Source: an uncultured Intrasporangium sp. (GTDB lineage Bacteria; Actinomycetota; Actinomycetes; Actinomycetales; Dermatophilaceae). From it: a DNA stretch of 13,029 nt. Each line of letters begins with the position of its first letter. The first letter of the stretch is position 1. The DNA lies in assembly GCA_937873285.1 (NCBI GenBank), contig CALMNV010000111.1, positions 1 through 13,029 of the forward strand, written 5' to 3'. Shown in pieces: positions 1 through 6,720 of this stretch. The position numbers and the translations under genes were made by a program. The notes beneath the pieces were generated by a model, which had not been told where the DNA came from, did no database searches, and saw nothing but the letters and a program-made list of their open reading frames with translations.

Positions 1-1
1 C

Positions 2-385
2 GGGTTCAATGTTCAATTGTGCGATGTAGGCCATGATGGTGAGTGGCTATCGCAGATTGTGCAGATGGCGCCCGGCGCCATTCTCCTGGAAGAACCTCTT
101 GCCGTTCGTGAAGGATGGGCGATCAGTGGTGTGCTCAAGCGACATCATGTGACAGAGAACATCCCTGTATTGGCCTACTCTCTGGATCATGAAAACGATC
201 AGGGACAGATCCTGGAGTTGAATTATCTCCACAAACCGCTGCAACCGGAACAGCTCGCCAGGGAACTGGAGCGCCTTGGCGAATCACAGAATGGGGGACA
301 AACAGTGCTAGTGGTGGACGATGATCCCGGCATTCTGGATATGCACAGCCGCCTTGTAGAGCAAACGGGTCGGCGGGCGCTCACG
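2..385 (+). CDS. Partial multi-receiver signalling protein, cut at both ends
   Basis: The frame is open from the left edge, so the start of the gene lies outside. Two receiver-like units are visible. The first, up to about base 290, has the receiver pattern with a late KP motif (LHKPLQPEQL), but the place where the phosphate-accepting Asp normally sits reads LLEEPLA, so it is probably a pseudo-receiver. The second begins at about base 303 with QTVLVVDDDPGILDMHSRL, which carries the acidic cluster of a normal receiver, and is lost after about 25-30 residues at the composition break. The frame stays open to base 703, but the residues after about 130 are Arg/Trp/Ser-rich noise read from high-GC DNA and are not part of this protein. 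DNA here is about half G+C, unlike all the rest. The exact family (response regulator or hybrid kinase) cannot be decided. Confidence 0.6.
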
Positions 386-395
386 GCCCGGTGGC
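356..395. other. Composition and gene-content breakpoint
   Basis: Left of this stretch the DNA is near 50% G+C and encodes a receiver domain on the plus strand. Right of it the DNA is extremely G+C-rich and the coding signal is on the minus strand. The receiver reading is believable up to about TGRRALTAR (base ~392), while the TGA of the minus-strand gene lies at 381-383, inside that reading. The two readings therefore overlap by a few bases, as expected for a join at short shared sequence. No inverted repeats, target duplication or transposase are seen, so an assembly chimera is the simplest explanation. Confidence 0.6.
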
Positions 396-1268
396 GCTGG
401 GCCCGGGCGTCGCAGCCGCTGGCCCCGGCCCCGGGACGGGAGCCGTGGCACTCGCTCCGGGCGGCGTCGCGCTCGGCGATGCGCCCGGCACGGCGGCCCC
501 GCCCTGGCCGGTCGCTGCCGTGGTCGGCGTGGTCGGCGTGGCCGGCGTGGGTGTCGCGGCCGATGTCGGGCTGTCGGTGGGGCTGGGCGACGTCGTGCTC
601 GGCGTCGAGGAGGGGCGTTGCTCGGCGGGCGACCCTCCGAGCGCCGGCGAGGGTGCCTTGGTGCCGGGCGAGCTGCCGGTCCCCCCGCTCACCGCGTTGC
701 TGATGGACGTGCCAGAGCTCCGGGTGCTGGACAGCGGATGGCCGAGGACGCCCTCAAGGGCCGTGATGCCGCCCAGCGCGAGAGCCGCTGCGACGGCGAT
801 CCCGCCGACCAGGGCCGCCCACGGCTTGCGCCCGCGCACCGCCCACGGCATACCGCCGCCCACCGGACGAGAGCGGGTGGCCCCGTGCACCGCGACGGGC
901 TGCGCCGAAGCCCGCCCGGTCACCACCTTGGGGCGCACCTCCCGCAGGCGGCTGCCGGCACGGCTGAGCGAGTGGCCATAGACGGCCGTCCCGATCGTCG
1001 CGATGACCGAGCCGACGAGGGCACCGATGATCGTGCCCGCCACGCCGAGAAAGGAGGCGGCCAACGCCGCCGTCACGGCCGCCAGCGCGCTGCCGAGGAC
1101 CTGGGTGAGGGTGAGCCCGAGGAAGCCCTCGGGCGAGCCACCCGCGGCCAGCTCGTCCGTGTCGTCGCTCGAGCCGGGGCCGGCGCTCGAGCCGAAGTGG
1201 GCGCCGGAGGCGCCGCCGGTCCCTCGGGTGGGGGGCGGTGTGGTCGCGGATGGGGTGGCGGGCGGCAT
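381..1268 (-). CDS. Actinobacterial membrane protein with Pro/Ser/Thr-rich tail
   Basis: This encodes 295 residues from ATG at 1268, preceded by AGGAG about 15 bases upstream. The frame is open further upstream, but that part overlaps the end of the importer gene and looks non-coding. The N-terminus is a short Pro/Thr-rich stretch (MPPATPSATTPPPT). A hydrophobic segment follows at about residues 50-95 (LTLTQVLGSALAAVTAALAA and onward, with a Gly-rich small-residue pattern), then a basic loop, then a second membrane segment (WAALVGGIAVAAALALGG). From about residue 185 the protein is low-complexity Ala/Pro/Ser/Thr/Gly. I recognise the two-helix pattern as recurring in actinobacterial hypothetical proteins but know no function. 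The stop codon lies at the composition break, so the true C-terminus may be missing. It is co-directional with the importer gene, 160 bases downstream of it. Confidence 0.6.
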   Translation of the reverse strand: MPPATPSATTPPPTRGTGGASGAHFGSSAGPGSSDDTDELAAGGSPEGFLGLTLTQVLGSALAAVTAALAASFLGVAGTIIGALVGSVIATIGTAVYGHSLSRAGSRLREVRPKVVTGRASAQPVAVHGATRSRPVGGGMPWAVRGRKPWAALVGGIAVAAALALGGITALEGVLGHPLSSTRSSGTSISNAVSGGTGSSPGTKAPSPALGGSPAEQRPSSTPSTTSPSPTDSPTSAATPTPATPTTPTTAATGQGGAAVPGASPSATPPGASATAPVPGPGPAAATPGPSATGP

Positions 1269-1387
1269 GATGCTGACGAGACTCTCCTGGGGGATGCGTG
1301 AGACTGCGTCCGCCGCCGTTGCCGGATCCCTGCTGGCCAGCCCCCGCGAAGGCGCCTGTCCGCGCCTGCCGGGCCGATCCGGGCCCG

Positions 1388-1393
1388 ATTCTA
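1388..1393 (-). promoter_or_regulatory. Possible -10 element for the membrane protein gene
   Basis: The minus strand reads TAGAAT just after the stop of the importer gene, a good match to the actinobacterial TANNNT -10 hexamer in otherwise very G+C-rich DNA. No convincing -35 is seen. If used, it would give a leader of roughly 110 bases containing the GC-rich self-complementary stretch around 1369-1386. Confidence 0.3.
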
Positions 1394-1428
1394 CCCGGGC
1401 ACACCTGAACGGCTGCTGCGCCCGAGGG

Positions 1429-3489
1429 CTACCGACCAGGCCGGGACACGAGTGCGCCGGGCTCGTCGGTGTGCCGCACCTGCCTCGCGCGGGCCTCGCC
1501 GTCCGCGTCGACTGGGGAGACGGAGCGTGAGACCGAGCGGGTGCCGAGCCGCCGCGGCACGCGCTGGTGACGGGCAAGGCGGTAGGGCACGCTCGTGACG
1601 ACGACGCTGGGCACGAGCAGCAGTCGCAGCTTGATGCGCAGGGCGCTCTGGTTGTGCAGCAGACCCTCCCACCAGCGATCGACGACGTACTCGGGCACGA
1701 AGACGACGATGAGGTCTCGGGGACTGTCCACCCGGATGCGCGAGACGTGCTCGAGGATCGAGTCGGTCACGTCCCGATACGGCGAGTGCAGCACGGTGAG
1801 CGGCACCGGCAGATCGGCCTCCACCCAGTCCCGTTGCAGGGCCGCCGTCTCCTCGACGTCGATCTGGACGGTCAGGGCGGTGAGGCTGGACGGTCGGGTG
1901 GCCCTCGCGTAGGCGATGGCCCGCAGCACGGGCTCGTTGAGCGTCGAGACGAGGACCACGGCGTGGACCCGGCTGGGCAGCTGCCGGGCGGCGCTCCGGG
2001 GGCGCAGCTCCTGACGGACCCGCTCGTAGTGGCGGGAGACCGCGTGCATGAGCAGCACCAGCAGCGGCACGGCGATCACCACGAGGTAGGCGCCGCCGGT
2101 GAACTTCGTGACGAGCACGATGACCAGGACGAGCCCGGTGAACAGGGCGCCGAAGGCGTTGATGACGCGGGCCAGCCGCACGCGCGAGCGCACTCCGGGC
2201 GCGATGACCTGGTGCAGCTCACGGTTCCAGTGCCGCACCATGCCGATCTGGCTGAGGGTGAACGAGGTGAACACCCCGAGGATGTAGAGGTGCAGCAACT
2301 GTTGCACCGATGCGCGGTAGGCCACGAGCAGTCCCCCGGCCACGAGCGCGAGGGCGAGGATGCCGTTGCTGTATGCCAGTCGGTCGCCTCGGGTGCGCAG
2401 CTGCCTCGGCATGAGCCCGTGCTTGGCGAGGATGGAGGCGAGCATCGGAAAGCCGTTGTATGCCGTGTTGGCCGCGAGGATGAGCACGAGCGCCGTCGCC
2501 GCCTGGATGACGAAGAACATCGGGCTGTTGTCGCCGAACACGGCTGCGGCGAGCTGGGCGATCACGGTCTGCTGCGGGACGGTGGTGCACGAGCCGGGGA
2601 ACCCCACGAGGTCGCAGGGGTTCTCGGCCACGTGCACCCGGCTGACCATGGCGAGCACGGTGATGCCGGCGAACATCGTCACGGCGAGCACGCCCATGGC
2701 GAGCAGCGTGCGCGACGCGTTGCGGGCCTTGGGAGGGCGGAAGGCCGGCACCCCGTTGCTGATGGCTTCCACGCCGGTCAGGGCGGTGGAGCCGGAGGAG
2801 AAGGCACGCAGGACCAGGAAGGCGAAGGCGACTCCCGTCAGGCCCGGGGTCTCGGGGCGGATGCCGTATGCCGCGCTCGCCGCGACCGGCGCATCCCCGA
2901 GGACCGCGCGGGTCAGGCCGATGGCGACCATGAGCAGCACGCCGCCCACGAAGAGGTAGGTCGGCACGGCGAAGGCGCGCCCCGACTCCCGCACACCCCG
3001 TAGGTTCATCAGGGTGAGCAGGATCACGAAGCCCACCGCGATGGAGACCCGCTCCGAGTTCAGGCCCGGCAGCGCCGAGACGATGTTGTCCACTCCCGCA
3101 GCCACGGAGACGGCGACGGTCATGACGTAGTCGACCATCAGCGAGGCGGCCACGACCATGCCTGCGCCTCTGCCGAGGTTCTGCGTGACGACCTCGTAGG
3201 ACCCGCCGCCGCCCGGATAGGCGTGCACCACCTGCCGGTAGGACAGCACCACGACCACGAGGAGCACGACGACGGCCAAGGCGACCCATGGCGCGAGGTA
3301 GAGGTAGGCGAGCCCGCCGACCGTGAGCACCTTGAGGATGGACTCGGTGGCGTAGGCGACGGACGACAGCGGGTCGGAGGCGAAGACGGGCAGGGCGATC
3401 CGCTTCGGCAGCAGGGTCTCACCCAGCGTGCCGGTGTCCACGGGAGGCCCGACCAGGACCCGCTTGGCGGTGGAGATCTGTTGACGCAT
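1429..3489 (-). CDS. kimA: KimA-family high-affinity potassium importer (APC superfamily)
   Basis: This is a 686-residue integral membrane protein likely to import K+ driven by the proton gradient. It follows Bacillus subtilis KimA (formerly YdaO) along its whole length. Near the N-terminus is FASDPLSSVAYATE, with Asp39 and Tyr46 seven residues apart, like the ion-site Asp36/Tyr43 of KimA (numbering from memory). Further on are YPGGGGSYEV, SGSTALTGVEAISNGVPAF, LAANTAYNGFP and GDRLAYSNGI. About 12 membrane segments fill the first ~490 residues. A soluble domain follows (about 500-650) with LHSPYRDV and LLHNQSALRIKLRL, the cytosolic part that binds c-di-AMP in KimA. The last ~35 residues are polar and unlike KimA. 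I chose ATG 3489 because it matches the KimA N-terminus; the upstream 54 codons look non-coding. No Shine-Dalgarno sequence precedes it. It is divergent from the KdpDE-like genes, which supports a potassium role. Confidence 0.88.
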   Translation of the reverse strand: MRQQISTAKRVLVGPPVDTGTLGETLLPKRIALPVFASDPLSSVAYATESILKVLTVGGLAYLYLAPWVALAVVVLLVVVVLSYRQVVHAYPGGGGSYEVVTQNLGRGAGMVVAASLMVDYVMTVAVSVAAGVDNIVSALPGLNSERVSIAVGFVILLTLMNLRGVRESGRAFAVPTYLFVGGVLLMVAIGLTRAVLGDAPVAASAAYGIRPETPGLTGVAFAFLVLRAFSSGSTALTGVEAISNGVPAFRPPKARNASRTLLAMGVLAVTMFAGITVLAMVSRVHVAENPCDLVGFPGSCTTVPQQTVIAQLAAAVFGDNSPMFFVIQAATALVLILAANTAYNGFPMLASILAKHGLMPRQLRTRGDRLAYSNGILALALVAGGLLVAYRASVQQLLHLYILGVFTSFTLSQIGMVRHWNRELHQVIAPGVRSRVRLARVINAFGALFTGLVLVIVLVTKFTGGAYLVVIAVPLLVLLMHAVSRHYERVRQELRPRSAARQLPSRVHAVVLVSTLNEPVLRAIAYARATRPSSLTALTVQIDVEETAALQRDWVEADLPVPLTVLHSPYRDVTDSILEHVSRIRVDSPRDLIVVFVPEYVVDRWWEGLLHNQSALRIKLRLLLVPSVVVTSVPYRLARHQRVPRRLGTRSVSRSVSPVDADGEARARQVRHTDEPGALVSRPGR

Positions 3490-3496
3490 GGATGCG

Positions 3497-3528
3497 ACGC
3501 TAGGAGTGTCGGCGTGTGGATCGTGCAA
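3497..3528 (-). promoter_or_regulatory. Probable leaderless promoter of kimA
   Basis: On the minus strand, TAGCGT (bases 3497-3502) matches the TANNNT -10 pattern and ends seven bases before the ATG at 3489. Transcription would then begin at or next to the A of the start codon. This agrees with the absence of a ribosome-binding site. A candidate -35, TTGCAC (3523-3528), lies 20 bases upstream, which is a long spacer, so the -35 assignment is weak. Confidence 0.45.
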
Positions 3529-3562
3529 GGACTTCGGCCACCGACGCAAGGATCGTGAAAGG
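3518..3562. promoter_or_regulatory. Paired direct repeat, candidate regulator-binding sites
   Basis: GGATCGTGCAAGG (3518-3530) and GGATCGTGAAAGG (3550-3562) match at 12 of 13 bases and are spaced 32 bases start to start, close to three helical turns. They lie between the divergent kimA and kinase genes, and the first covers the candidate -35 of kimA. OmpR-family regulators such as KdpE commonly bind direct repeats, so the neighbouring KdpE-like protein is the natural candidate binder (inference). Confidence 0.45.
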
Positions 3563-3668
3563 GTTTTCCCAGAGCCGGGGCACCGTGTGCGAACCTCCGG
3601 GCCAGGGCACGGCATACCGCACACAGCATGGCGAGCGCGCCTCGCGGTCAAGCGGACGGGAGGTGGGC

Positions 3669-5258
3669 ATGGCCACAGATCACCTCGCGGGCGGCTCAGA
3701 GCGCCCGGCGCCCGACCCGCCGGAGCGGCACGGCTCCGTCGCGGCCCTCCCGTCGCCGAGAGGGGGCCTGCCCGGCTTCCGGCTGGCAGCCGGCGTTGCG
3801 CTGGCCGTCCTGCTGCCGGCCCTGCTCACCTGGGTGCTCCTCCTCCTCGGACCCGCCACCAACCTCGCCGGCGACGTGCTGGTGCTGCTCATCGGCGTCG
3901 TCGTCACCGCGGTCGTCGGAGGGCTGTGGCCCGCACTGCTCAGTGCGACGATCAGCTCGACCCTGCTCAACTACCACTTCATTCCACCGGTGCGCACGCT
4001 GCAGATCGCCGAGGCGCACAACGTCTTCACCGTCGTCGGCTTCGTCGTCGTCGCCGCTCTCGTGAGCATGGTGGTGCACCGAGCCGCGACGACGGCATCG
4101 GCGGCGCAGCGGGCCGCGGCGGAGGCGCGCACCCTCGCGCAGGTCGCGCAGGCCACCGTGAGCGGCCACGATGCCCTGCCCACCCTCCTCGAGCAGCTTC
4201 GCGCCTCCTTCGGGATGACCTCCGCGAGCCTGCTCGCGCGGCAGCCCGAGGCCCAGGACGCCGGCAGCCACCCGGCAAGGGCGGACTGGCGCGTCGTGCA
4301 GGCCCGGGGCGCGCAGCCGCCCCAGCGGCCGGAGGAGGCGGACGTGCAGGTGGCGGCCGGCGACGAGCTCGTCATCGCGCTCTGCGGCCGGTCCCTCGGG
4401 GCGGGAGACCGGGAGATCCTCAAGGCATTCGCCGCCCAGGTCCAGGGGGCTCTTGAGCGAGACCGGCTTGCCCGCAGCGCGGCCGCGGCGGCCCGCCTCG
4501 AGGCCAGCGAGCGACTGCGGGACGCCCTCCTCGCCGCCGTCGGGCACGACCTGCGAACGCCGCTGGCTTCTGCTCGGGCCGCGGTCAGCAGCCTGCGCAC
4601 TCGGGACGTGGCGTGGTCTGCTGCCGAGCGCGACGAGCTGCTCGAGACGGCGGAGGAGTCGTTGCAGCGCCTCAGCGCCCTCGTCGCCGACCTGCTCGAC
4701 CTTTCCCGGCTCAAGGCCGGCGTGCTCAAGCCTGCTCGGCAGCAGGTGTGGTTCGACGAGCTCGTGCCGCCCGCTCTGGCCGAGCTCGGGCCGGCGGCGC
4801 GCGTCGTCGCTCTGGACCTCGCCGACGACCTTCCGTCGGCCGTGGGGGACGCCGCCCTCGTCACCCGCGCCCTCGTCAACGTCATCGACAACGCGCTGAA
4901 GCACGGAGCATCGCCCGGGCCGCCGCTCGTGACCGGGTCGGAGCGGGACGGCTGGGTGCAGCTGCGCGTGATCGACCACGGCCCCGGGCTCGGGCACGAT
5001 GACCAGGAGCGGGTGTTCCAGCCGTTCCAGCGACTCGGAGACACGGACAACACGACCGGACTGGGCCTCGGCCTGGCGCTCTCGCGCGGCCTCGTCGAGG
5101 CCATGCACGGCACGCTGCGCACCGAGCCGACGCCCGGCGGAGGGCTGACCGTCGTGCTCAGCCTGCCGGCGGCGGCCGAGAGCGCCGACCCGGAAGCGGG
5201 CTGGGTTGCCACCGGAGACGTCGACCCCGGCGCACCTGCCCCCCGGGGGTTTTCGTGA
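3669..5258 (+). CDS. Short KdpD-like sensor histidine kinase
   Basis: This is a 529-residue membrane kinase that should phosphorylate the regulator encoded immediately after it. ATG 3669 follows GGGAGG with a 5-base gap. The upstream 51 codons of open frame lack coding character. A DUF4118-type block of four membrane helices (about 38-136), with the FIPPVRTLQI loop typical of KdpD, is followed by a coiled linker and a GAF-like domain (about 160-265). The catalytic core has the H box VGHDLRTPLAS (His293), the N box NVIDNALKHG (Asn408), DHGPGLG and TGLGLGLALS. Full-length KdpD (about 850-900 residues) begins with the KdpD nucleotide-binding and Usp domains; both are missing here. Potassium or turgor sensing is inferred from family and neighbours. 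The TGA overlaps the next start (GTGA). Confidence 0.85.
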   Translation: MATDHLAGGSERPAPDPPERHGSVAALPSPRGGLPGFRLAAGVALAVLLPALLTWVLLLLGPATNLAGDVLVLLIGVVVTAVVGGLWPALLSATISSTLLNYHFIPPVRTLQIAEAHNVFTVVGFVVVAALVSMVVHRAATTASAAQRAAAEARTLAQVAQATVSGHDALPTLLEQLRASFGMTSASLLARQPEAQDAGSHPARADWRVVQARGAQPPQRPEEADVQVAAGDELVIALCGRSLGAGDREILKAFAAQVQGALERDRLARSAAAAARLEASERLRDALLAAVGHDLRTPLASARAAVSSLRTRDVAWSAAERDELLETAEESLQRLSALVADLLDLSRLKAGVLKPARQQVWFDELVPPALAELGPAARVVALDLADDLPSAVGDAALVTRALVNVIDNALKHGASPGPPLVTGSERDGWVQLRVIDHGPGLGHDDQERVFQPFQRLGDTDNTTGLGLGLALSRGLVEAMHGTLRTEPTPGGGLTVVLSLPAAAESADPEAGWVATGDVDPGAPAPRGFS

Positions 5259-5959
5259 CCACCCGCATCCTCGTGGTCGACGACGAGCCGCAGCTGCTGC
5301 GCGCGCTGCGGATCAACCTGCGAGCCCGGGGTTACGAGGTCGAGGTCGCCGTGTGCGGCGTCGACGCCCTGCGGCTCGCGGGGGTCGCTCCGCCCGATCT
5401 CGTCATCCTCGACCTCGGCCTGCCCGACCTCGACGGCGTCGAGGTGATCCAGGGCCTGCGAGGCTGGACCGAGGTGCCGATCATCGTGCTCTCCGGCCGC
5501 AGCGGTGGCCCCGACAAGGTGGCCGCCCTCGACGCGGGCGCGGACGACTACGTCACCAAGCCCTTCGGTGTCGAGGAGCTGCTCGCTCGCGTCCGCGCGG
5601 TCACCCGGCGGGCCGCGGCCGGCGAGGTGGCATCCGCGCCGGTCGTGTCGTTCGGGGAGGTCACGGTCGACCTGGCGAGCCATCTCGTGACCCGCACCGG
5701 GCCGAGCGGCGAGACCGAGACGGTCCGCCTGACCCCCACCGAGTGGAACCTGCTCGAGGTGCTCCTCCGGGCGCCCGGCAAGCTCTTCGCGCAGCGCCAG
5801 CTGCTCACGCAGGTGTGGGGGGCGGCCTACGTCAACCAGCCGGCCAACCTGCGGCTCTACATGGCCCAGCTGCGGCGCAAGCTCGAGCCGGACCCGAGCC
5901 GCCCCCGCTACCTGCTCACCGAGCCCGGCATGGGCTACCGGTTCTCCCCCGGCAGGTGA
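5255..5959 (+). CDS. kdpE: KdpE-like OmpR-family response regulator
   Basis: This is a 234-residue DNA-binding regulator partnering the preceding kinase. The GTG start shares four bases with the kinase stop, which indicates coupled translation; GGGGG lies five bases upstream. The receiver domain (about 4-120) has Asp9/Asp10, phospho-acceptor Asp53 in VILDLGLPD, Ser80 and Lys102 in YVTKPF. The C-terminal winged helix (about 130-234) has LTPTEWNLLEVLL, VWG and YLLTEPGMGYRF, all characteristic of KdpE. No kdpFABC genes are in the window; the only potassium transporter is the divergent KimA-like gene, which is its likely target together with its own operon. Other OmpR-type names are possible, but pairing with the DUF4118 kinase favours KdpE. 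Confidence 0.85.
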   Translation: MTTRILVVDDEPQLLRALRINLRARGYEVEVAVCGVDALRLAGVAPPDLVILDLGLPDLDGVEVIQGLRGWTEVPIIVLSGRSGGPDKVAALDAGADDYVTKPFGVEELLARVRAVTRRAAAGEVASAPVVSFGEVTVDLASHLVTRTGPSGETETVRLTPTEWNLLEVLLRAPGKLFAQRQLLTQVWGAAYVNQPANLRLYMAQLRRKLEPDPSRPRYLLTEPGMGYRFSPGR

Positions 5960-6017
5960 CCACGCGCCTCGCCCACCGCCGCGCACCGTCGTGGCCTGCC
6001 CACTGCACCGCCCGGGA

Positions 6018-6036
6018 ATACACCCCCTAGGGGTAT
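6018..6036 (+). promoter_or_regulatory. CsoR operator overlapping the csoR promoter
   Basis: ATACACCCCCTAGGGGTAT contains the perfect 10-base palindrome CCCCTAGGGG (6024-6033) flanked by ATAC and GTAT, the form of CsoR copper-repressor operators. TATGGT (6034-6039) fits an actinobacterial -10 and overlaps its right half, so bound CsoR would block RNA polymerase. The csoR start is 31 bases beyond the operator. No clear -35 is visible. Confidence 0.8.
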
Positions 6037-6066
6037 GGTTGACCGGACGTGACAGGAGACCAGCCA

Positions 6067-6375
6067 GTGAGCCTCGAGCAGGCGACGCCCAACACGCCGG
6101 GCTACATCCAGAGCAAGGATGCCCAGCTGCGACGGCTGCGCCGTGTCGAGGGCCAGGTGCGAGGACTGCAGCGGCTGGTCGAGTCCGACACCTACTGCAT
6201 GGACATCCTGACCCAGGTGGCCGCGGCGACCAAGGCGCTCGAGGCGGTGGCTCTCGGGCTGCTCGAGGACCACCTTCGACATTGCCTCACCGAGGCGGCC
6301 AACGACCCTGAGGCCGACCTCGACGAGAAGCTCACGGAGGCCTCGGCCGCCATCGGGCGACTCATGCGCGCATGA
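6067..6375 (+). CDS. csoR: Copper-sensing repressor CsoR
   Basis: This is a 102-residue all-helical repressor that releases its operator when it binds Cu(I). I chose GTG 6067 because AGGAG (6054-6058) stands eight bases before it; an in-frame GTG at 6049 has no ribosome site and lies very near the expected transcript start. The family core runs from about residue 15 (AQLRRLRRVEGQVRGLQRLV) to 100. The Cu(I) ligands are all present with family spacing: Cys44 in TYCMDIL, and His69 and Cys73 in EDHLRHCL, giving the 25- and 4-residue steps of the Mycobacterium tuberculosis protein. These residues separate it from formaldehyde, nickel and sulfide relatives. It is first in the operon and represses it through the site just upstream. 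Confidence 0.93.
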   Translation: MSLEQATPNTPGYIQSKDAQLRRLRRVEGQVRGLQRLVESDTYCMDILTQVAAATKALEAVALGLLEDHLRHCLTEAANDPEADLDEKLTEASAAIGRLMRA

Positions 6376-6431
6376 AGCGCACGACCCCATCCATCAAGCA
6401 CGATCCGACACCCATCAAGGAGAGCACCAGC

Positions 6432-6665
6432 ATGAGCACCAACCAGAGCACGCAGACCTACCCCGTCGACGGCATGACCTGCGGCCACTGCGTCGGTGCC
6501 GTCAGCAGCGAGATCTCCCAGCTGCCCGGGGTCAGCGACGTCAAGGTCGACCTCGTCGCCGGCGGCACGTCCAACGTCACCGTGGTCAGCGACACCCCCC
6601 TGACCGACGCCCAGGTGAGCTCGGCGTTGGAGGAGGCCGGCAACTACCGCCTCGCCCGCGGCTGA
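6432..6665 (+). CDS. copZ: CopZ-type copper chaperone (heavy-metal-associated domain)
   Basis: This is a 77-residue cytosolic protein with a single HMA fold that should carry Cu(I) to CopA or CsoR. The binding motif is GMTCGHC with Cys17 and Cys20; the rest ([19 protein letters not shown], then [14 protein letters not shown]) follows the fold to its end. I chose ATG 6432 with AAGGAG (6417-6422) nine bases upstream. An in-frame ATG at 6372 overlaps the csoR stop as ATGA, but it would add 20 residues not typical of the family and lacks a ribosome site. It lies between csoR and copA in the same direction, so it is surely one transcript with csoR. Confidence 0.9.
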   Translation: MSTNQSTQTYPVDGMTCGHCVGAVSSEISQLPGVSDVKVDLVAGGTSNVTVVSDTPLTDAQVSSALEEAGNYRLARG

Positions 6666-6686
6666 GCCCGCGCGTCGACAACCACA

Positions 6687-6704
6687 CGCCTCGCTTGGGA
6701 GGCG
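6687..6704 (+). other. Short hairpin before copA
   Basis: CGCCTC (6687-6692) and GAGGCG (6699-6704) form a perfect 6-base stem with a 6-base loop (GCTTGG). It ends directly before the purine-rich GGAAGGA that should serve as the copA ribosome site. There is no T run after it, so it is not an ordinary terminator. It might tune copA translation or protect the RNA, or may be chance in GC-rich DNA. Confidence 0.3.
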
Positions 6705-6720
6705 GGAAGGACACACTCCC

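Noticed and set aside
17..703. Plus-strand open frame joining the receiver fragment to Arg/Trp/Ser-rich sequence as one 228-residue protein
   Set aside because: Past about residue 130 the composition is that of random reading of GC-rich DNA, and the minus strand there has a better coding signal.
1567..3003. Plus-strand open frame of 478 residues opposite kimA
   Set aside because: It is made mostly of Asp/Glu/Gly/His/Arg without any domain, the typical antisense of a GC-rich membrane protein gene.
3561..3570. GGGTTTTCCC inverted repeat as operator or terminator
   Set aside because: The stem is only three base pairs, too little to claim.
3490..3668. c-di-AMP (ydaO-type) riboswitch upstream of kimA
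   Set aside because: The region is short, the probable kimA promoter leaves no leader, and I could not find the conserved riboswitch segments.
3971..5986. Long minus-strand open frame opposite the kinase and regulator genes
   Set aside because: Its residues are low-complexity Arg/Ala/Ser/Gly and it mirrors two genes with complete, clear motifs.
6049..6066. Upstream GTG as csoR start
   Set aside because: It has no ribosome site, and the later GTG at 6067 has AGGAG at ideal distance.
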